Shown here one piece after another: positions 50,087-53,887 of a DNA stretch of 53,887 bases (the first letter of the stretch is position 1; every line of letters starts with the position of its first letter). This DNA comes from Kroppenstedtia sanguinis (GTDB lineage: Bacteria > Bacillota > Bacilli > Thermoactinomycetales > DSM-45169). Below the pieces are notes generated by a model. The model searched no databases, was not told the DNA's origin, and saw only the letters and a list, made by a program, of their open reading frames with translations. Location: assembly GCF_050433445.1 (NCBI RefSeq), contig NZ_JBNPXF010000024.1:1-53887 (forward strand), given 5' to 3'. The position numbers and the translations under genes are program-made.

Positions 50087-50530
50087 ATGCGGCTATCCAG
50101 CCTGGATCATGAAGATTGGATCCGGTGGGCCCCTTATGTAGACACACTCCTTCTACCGCTTTACCGGGTCCGGTTCACAGGAAAAGAACCCGATTTACTA
50201 GAAGAAGCGGGACGGGTTCGGAAGGTGGCCGCCCAGGTGGAAAGGGAATTGACCGGACGATTGCTGTTGTTGCCGGCAATTCCATATACCACGGCGGATC
50301 CTGGTTTATTGCTTCGGTACGTGGAGCGTGTGACGGAGGAAGTGAAAGGGGATTTCCGTCATTTCTTTTTGCTCGCTCCGGAAGCCTACCGCACTTGGCT
50401 CGATTCTGAAACCGAAGGGGAGTGGGAAGGGTTGTTCCTCTCTGGGGAAACGGAGTTGGAGCCGGAGGAACTGGCTATGAAAATGAGCGATGAGATTGTG
50501 ACACGTTGGAATGAAAACTCACAGGAATGA
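50087..50530 (+). CDS. ypiF: YpiF family protein (DUF2487)
   Basis: A 147-residue cytosolic protein of unknown role. It is identified by size, by the stretches DTLLLPLYRVRF and LLLLPAIPYTT, and by position between ypiB and qcrA as in B. subtilis. ATG 50087 follows CAGGGAGGGG; the longer frame would begin in the ypiB terminator. No catalytic motif seen. Confidence 0.8.
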   Translation: MRLSSLDHEDWIRWAPYVDTLLLPLYRVRFTGKEPDLLEEAGRVRKVAAQVERELTGRLLLLPAIPYTTADPGLLLRYVERVTEEVKGDFRHFFLLAPEAYRTWLDSETEGEWEGLFLSGETELEPEELAMKMSDEIVTRWNENSQE

Positions 50531-50582
50531 TCTGAAGGATTTCAGGAAAAAGTAGTATCGATCCCTTGATTCCGGCCTGTCC

Positions 50583-50612
50583 TTGACATTGCTCAAACGG
50601 GTTGGCTATCAT
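50583..50612 (+). promoter_or_regulatory. Promoter of qcrABC
   Basis: TTGACA (50583-50588), an 18-base spacer and TATCAT (50607-50612), about 75 bases before qcrA. Confidence 0.7.
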
Positions 50613-50685
50613 GGTTATGTCCTAGTAATCCATAGGTTCCGGTCCGGTTGGACGTTATGCCGTATAGAGGGAGGTCGGAAGAGTC

Positions 50686-51225
50686 GTGAGCGAAAAGAAG
50701 AGCAAGCAACAAAAGCCGGACGAGCAAAAGCCGGGGATGTCACGCCGACGGTTTTTGACTTACACGATTGCGAGTACCGGCGGTTTTCTCGCTTCCGGTG
50801 TACTGTTCCCGATGATTCGCTTTGCTGTGGATCCGCTTCTGCAAAAAGGGACGGATACGAAGTATGTGGATGTTGGGCCGGTGGATGAGTTTAGCAACAG
50901 ACCGAAATCAGTGGAATTTCGCATCAAGCAGAAAGATGGCTGGTACATGAAAGAGGGCGGGGAAAAAGCGACGGCCTGGGTGGCAAAACACGGTGCAGAG
51001 ATCTTAGCCCTCTCTCCGGTCTGCAAGCATTTGGGGTGCACGGTGAAGTGGGAAGGCGGAGGACATATGAACCAATTTTATTGCCCTTGCCACGGTGGTC
51101 TTTACACCAAAGACGGGGTGAATGTTCCCGGAACACCTCCCAATGAACCCCTGGATACTTACGCCTACAAAGTGGAAAACGGAAGGCTTCTTCTGGGGCC
51201 CATTACTAAGCGGGGAGGTGCCTGA
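50686..51225 (+). CDS. qcrA: Menaquinol:cytochrome c reductase Rieske iron-sulfur subunit
   Basis: A 179-residue membrane-bound [2Fe-2S] protein. A twin-arginine-like signal SRRRFLTYT (residues 19-27) precedes one membrane segment, and the cluster ligands lie in CKHLGC near residue 109 and CPCHGG near 130. It takes electrons from menaquinol on the outer face and passes them to cytochrome c. GTG 50686 follows AGAGGGAGG. First gene of qcrABC; qcrB starts two bases after its stop. Confidence 0.96.
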   Translation: MSEKKSKQQKPDEQKPGMSRRRFLTYTIASTGGFLASGVLFPMIRFAVDPLLQKGTDTKYVDVGPVDEFSNRPKSVEFRIKQKDGWYMKEGGEKATAWVAKHGAEILALSPVCKHLGCTVKWEGGGHMNQFYCPCHGGLYTKDGVNVPGTPPNEPLDTYAYKVENGRLLLGPITKRGGA

Positions 51226-51227
51226 TT

Positions 51228-51899
51228 ATGCTGAAAGCAGCATATGAGTGGTTAGACAAACGACTGGACATCACCCCGATGTGGCGAGATATTGCAGATC
51301 ATGAGGTTCCGGAACATGTGAACCCGGCTCATCACTTCTCGGCATTTATCTACTGCTTTGGCGGGTTGACCTTTTTTATTGTGGTGATTCAAATTTTGTC
51401 TGGAATGTTCCTGACGATGTACTATGTTCCGGACATTGAGAACGCCTGGAAAAGTGTCGATTATCTCCAAAACGAGATTGCATTTGGCCAGATTGTTCGC
51501 GGAATGCACCACTGGGGTGCCAGTGTTTCCATCGTGATGTTGTTCCTGCATACCTTGCGGGTGTTCTTTACGGGTGCCTACAAACATCCCCGTGAATTCA
51601 ACTGGCTGATCGGCCTCGGTTTGTTCGGGGTGGTAGTAGGTCTCGGATTTACGGGCTATCTTCTGCCTTGGGATAACAAAGCTTACTTCGCCACCAAGGT
51701 AGGGATTGAAATCGCAGCCAGCGTTCCTTTTATCGGGGACGCCATCGCCACATTCCTGCAGGGGGGAGAGATCGTCGGAGCTCAGACTCTGGCCCGCTTT
51801 TTTGCCTTACACGTCTTCTTCCTCCCCGCCGCTCTGTTGGGCCTGATGGCTGCCCACTTCATCCTGATTCGGAGACAAGGGATTTCGGGGCCGCTATAA
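51228..51899 (+). CDS. qcrB: Menaquinol:cytochrome c reductase cytochrome b6 subunit
   Basis: A 223-residue protein with four membrane helices binding two b hemes. Paired histidines lie in helix B (MHHWGASVSIVMLFLHTLRV, about residues 92-111) and helix D (FALHVFFLPAALLGLMAAHF, about 191-210); the PWDNKAYFA segment lies near the quinol site. It is the N-terminal, b6-type half of a split cytochrome b; helices E-G are in QcrC. ATG 51228 follows GGGGAGG. Confidence 0.96.
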   Translation: MLKAAYEWLDKRLDITPMWRDIADHEVPEHVNPAHHFSAFIYCFGGLTFFIVVIQILSGMFLTMYYVPDIENAWKSVDYLQNEIAFGQIVRGMHHWGASVSIVMLFLHTLRVFFTGAYKHPREFNWLIGLGLFGVVVGLGFTGYLLPWDNKAYFATKVGIEIAASVPFIGDAIATFLQGGEIVGAQTLARFFALHVFFLPAALLGLMAAHFILIRRQGISGPL

Positions 51900-51923
51900 G
51901 CCGAAGGTAAGGGGGGATAACAT

Positions 51924-52724
51924 ATGGCACAAAAGGACGATAACGGTAAAGTACATTACGTCGGTGATTCACGGGTCCGAGTCCGGGAGGAGAAACTGCT
52001 TCCCAAAGACTACTCCGAGTTTCCCGGCAAAACAGAGGCTTTCTTTCCGAACTTCCTCTTGAAGGAATGGATGGTGGGAGTCGTCGTCTTGATTGGATTC
52101 TTGGCCCTGGTTATGGCGGAAGAACCGCCGTTGGGCGATCAGGCCGATCCAACCAACACCGGCTTCCTCCCGATACCCGATTGGTACTTTCTATTCCTGT
52201 ATGAATTGTTGAAATTTAAGTGGGCATCCGGTCCCTTTGTCGTCCTGGGAACAGTGGTGATCCCGGGCTTGATGGTTGGAGGATTGGTTCTTGCCCCTTG
52301 GTTGGACCGTGGAAAGGATCGTCGCCCTATGAAACGGCCTGCCACGACAGGGATCGCTATCTTGGCACTGGTTGCGATTGTGGTCTTGACTTGGGTAGCC
52401 TGGGATGAACACGAAAAGCAATTGGCAGCTCAGCCGAAAGGTTCCAGTGAGAATGCTAAAATCGTGGATCCACAGGATCCTGCCTATGAAATTTACAAGA
52501 ACAATGCTTGTGTCAACTGTCACGGACAGAAGCTGGAGGGTCTGCAAGGTCCTGCTCTGACAGGAATCGGAGGAGCTTATACTCCGGAGCAGATCATGGA
52601 TATCATGGATGAGGGGAAAGGCCAGATGCCGGCTGGGATGTTCCAAGGAAATGAACAGGAAAAACGACAACTGGCTGAATGGCTGGCTGACCAGTACCCA
52701 CCCAAAGAGAAAGACGAACAATAA
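51924..52724 (+). CDS. qcrC: Menaquinol:cytochrome c reductase cytochrome b/c subunit
   Basis: A 266-residue fusion typical of Bacillus-type complexes: an N-terminal subunit IV-like part with three membrane segments (about residues 48-66, 103-121 and 137-156, including PIPDWYFLFLYELLKF) and a C-terminal cytochrome c domain with the heme site CVNCHG near residue 192 and the axial Met in GQMPAGMF near 231. It hands electrons to the terminal oxidase. ATG 51924 follows AAGGGGGG. Terminator follows. Confidence 0.96.
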   Translation: MAQKDDNGKVHYVGDSRVRVREEKLLPKDYSEFPGKTEAFFPNFLLKEWMVGVVVLIGFLALVMAEEPPLGDQADPTNTGFLPIPDWYFLFLYELLKFKWASGPFVVLGTVVIPGLMVGGLVLAPWLDRGKDRRPMKRPATTGIAILALVAIVVLTWVAWDEHEKQLAAQPKGSSENAKIVDPQDPAYEIYKNNACVNCHGQKLEGLQGPALTGIGGAYTPEQIMDIMDEGKGQMPAGMFQGNEQEKRQLAEWLADQYPPKEKDEQ

Positions 52725-52742
52725 GGGGAATCTCCCCCATGA

Positions 52743-52775
52743 AGACCTGACCCCGGCGTGGGTCAGGTCTTTTTA
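52743..52775 (+). terminator. Terminator of qcrABC
   Basis: AGACCTGACCC and GGGTCAGGTCT form a perfect 11-bp stem followed by TTTTAT. Confidence 0.94.
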
Positions 52776-52799
52776 TCCACCTGGATTGGAGGGAATTAT

Positions 52800-53450
52800 T
52801 TGCGTAATCGATGGTGGTGGGAATGGTTTATCCATCAACTGGATCGGCGTTGGTTTCTGGGCACCCTCTTGGCAGTCAATTTTCTCGGCTCGATTTACGG
52901 GTACTATTGGTACAAAAATCAATTGGCAGCCACGCCTGTTTACTGGCTCCCCTTTGTGCCTGACAGTCCCACGGCGAGTGCAGCTTTCACTTTGGTTCTG
53001 CTCTTCTATCTTTTCAACAGGCGGAGCCCCTTCTGGGAAGCTTTTGCCGGTGTCACCCTGTTTAAGTATGGGATCTGGGCAGTGGCCATGATCTGGGCTG
53101 GGGCGGCTTTGTCGGATCAACCCTTTTTTGAATCCTTGGTGTGGACGGACTGGATGTTGATGGCTTCCCATTTGGGAATGGCCTTGGAAGGTGTACTCTA
53201 CAGCCGCTTTTTTACTTTCCGCCGGAGGGAGATTCTCTGGGTTGGAGCATGGATCTTATTGAATGATATCTTGGATTACAGTGTAGGCATCCATCCCTGG
53301 CTCCCCTTGTCCATGGCGGGAACCGAGTCTGTCGTGGCAGGATTCACCCTCAGCCTGAGTCTGATCAGTCTGCTGCTATTCATCTGGCTGGTTTTCCCGC
53401 CCAGACCGGAACGTAAAGCAGAGCTTCCGCTCTGGTTCAAGAGAAAATAA
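52800..53450 (+). CDS. ypjA: YpjA family membrane protein (DUF1405)
   Basis: A 216-residue multi-pass membrane protein with about six hydrophobic segments. The N-terminal VNFLGSIYGYYWYKNQL and VPDSPTASAAF stretches and the position straight after qcrC match B. subtilis ypjA (DUF1405); its role is unknown. TTG 52800 lies seven bases after TGGAGGG; the longer frame would begin inside the qcrC terminator. The next Bacillus gene, ypjB, is missing, replaced by about 300 empty bases and an insertion sequence. Confidence 0.85.
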   Translation: MRNRWWWEWFIHQLDRRWFLGTLLAVNFLGSIYGYYWYKNQLAATPVYWLPFVPDSPTASAAFTLVLLFYLFNRRSPFWEAFAGVTLFKYGIWAVAMIWAGAALSDQPFFESLVWTDWMLMASHLGMALEGVLYSRFFTFRRREILWVGAWILLNDILDYSVGIHPWLPLSMAGTESVVAGFTLSLSLISLLLFIWLVFPPRPERKAELPLWFKRK

Positions 53451-53775
53451 GAGGGTTTTGGCCGGCAACCGGGGAGGTGTTGGCCTGATTTCAAGGGTTG
53501 CAGGAGTCGATGGATTCTTCCGATTAGCTTGGCCTGCTGCTCGGGATAAAGGTTTAGATATCACGGTTAACGACGGCTGAAGAAACAGTCGTCTTTTTTG
53601 GACAAGGGAAAAAGTGTCCGATGGGTAGAGACAATAGAAAATTGAATAATATTTTTCAATTGGATGGAAAAATTCTCGATTTCGTCTAAATAATCAGGCA
53701 GAGGAAACTGTCCGTAACAATAGCTGGGGCTGTGGTTACGGTGATGAACGGAACGGAATCGGATTTTTTGTGACC
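53451..53775. other. Gene-free stretch between ypjA and the right insertion sequence
   Basis: No believable gene on either strand; the ypjB gene expected here is not seen. The only clear feature is the terminator at 53572-53599. Confidence 0.45.
53572..53599 (+). terminator. Terminator downstream of ypjA
   Basis: GACGGCTG pairs with CAGTCGTC (one wobble) around AAGAAA, followed by six T. Confidence 0.8.
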
Positions 53776-53887
53776 TGGTATTATCCCCTTGAGGTAGACA
53801 GTGAAAAAAGTCCATCTGGTAAGATGGACAAAAGCACTGAACTGCCGGAGGGGATTTTCTTATGGCGAAAAAAGGGCAAACATTCAA
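53776..53887 (+). mobile_element. 5' end of an insertion sequence (right copy), truncated by the window
   Basis: Starts 5'-TGGTATTATCCCC at 53776 and is the inverted counterpart of 1-95 (92 of 95 bases identical). A ribosome binding site (CCGGAGGGG) precedes ATG 53862, which opens MAKKGQTF and runs off the window. This N-terminus resembles those of IS3-family OrfA transposases in Bacillota; eight residues cannot prove it. Confidence 0.7.

Noticed and set aside
50686..52724. QcrC as an unusual gene fusion
   Set aside because: The cytochrome b subunit IV plus cytochrome c fusion is the normal form of Bacillus-type QcrABC complexes.

Overview
The window reads as chromosome of an endospore-forming, menaquinone-using member of the Bacillota (Bacillales). 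Evidence: SpoIVA, YpeB and YunB sporulation proteins, a T-box leader, TRAP (mtrB) with a TRAP-type trp leader, HepS/MenG/HepT, a QcrABC b6c-type complex, and purine-rich Shine-Dalgarno sites before ATG/GTG/TTG starts. Gene order follows the Bacillus subtilis serA - fer - ypbD - ypbH - gudB - ypdA - (sleB) ypeB - cmk - rpsA - yphA - der - gpsA - yphE/F - spoIVA - hbs - folE - mtrB - hepS - menG - hepT - ndk - aro/trp - hisC - tyrA - aroA - ypiB - ypiF - qcrABC - ypjA region. The fairly high GC and lineage-specific gaps suggest Thermoactinomycetaceae, but that placement is inference.

Layout. 1-95 and 53776-53887 are the 5' ends of two copies of one insertion sequence in opposite orientation, both running out of the window. 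144-7897 holds a reductase, a serine biosynthesis operon (aminotransferase + serA) behind a T-box, a UvrD/PcrA-like helicase, ppa and ferredoxin. 8122-17208 holds membrane proteins, tRNA-Ser, a MecA/YpbH adaptor, a PIG-L deacetylase, glutamate dehydrogenase, YpdA, asparaginase, and ypeB preceded by a wrecked sleB. 17209-23809 is a growth block: cmk, plsC, rpsA, yphA, der, plsY, gpsA. 23967-34149 mixes sporulation genes (spoIVA, a probable sigma-E gene at 29580, yunB) with hbs, folE, tRNA-Pro, mtrB, menaquinone genes and ndk. 34374-46825 is the aromatic supraoperon aroC-aroB-aroH-trpEDCFBA-hisC-tyrA-aroA. The end carries ypiB, ypiF, qcrABC and ypjA plus two unrecognised genes.

How the parts connect. 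TRAP made from 29156 should sense tryptophan and bind the 11-triplet leader before trpE. The sequence also shows a second, perfectly 5-nt-phased (G/T)AG array over the trpD ribosome binding site and start codon, which I do not know from B. subtilis. Three short non-coding elements with matching termini and 8-bp flanking duplications (928-1321, 7917-8018, 10906-11125) form a MITE family; two sit directly against promoters or ribosome binding sites. A 19-bp palindrome recurs upstream of aroC and of the unknown gene at 48211, suggesting a shared repressor.

Limits: everything was read by eye; no database search, structure prediction or statistics were run. Family names rest on recognised motifs, length and gene order.
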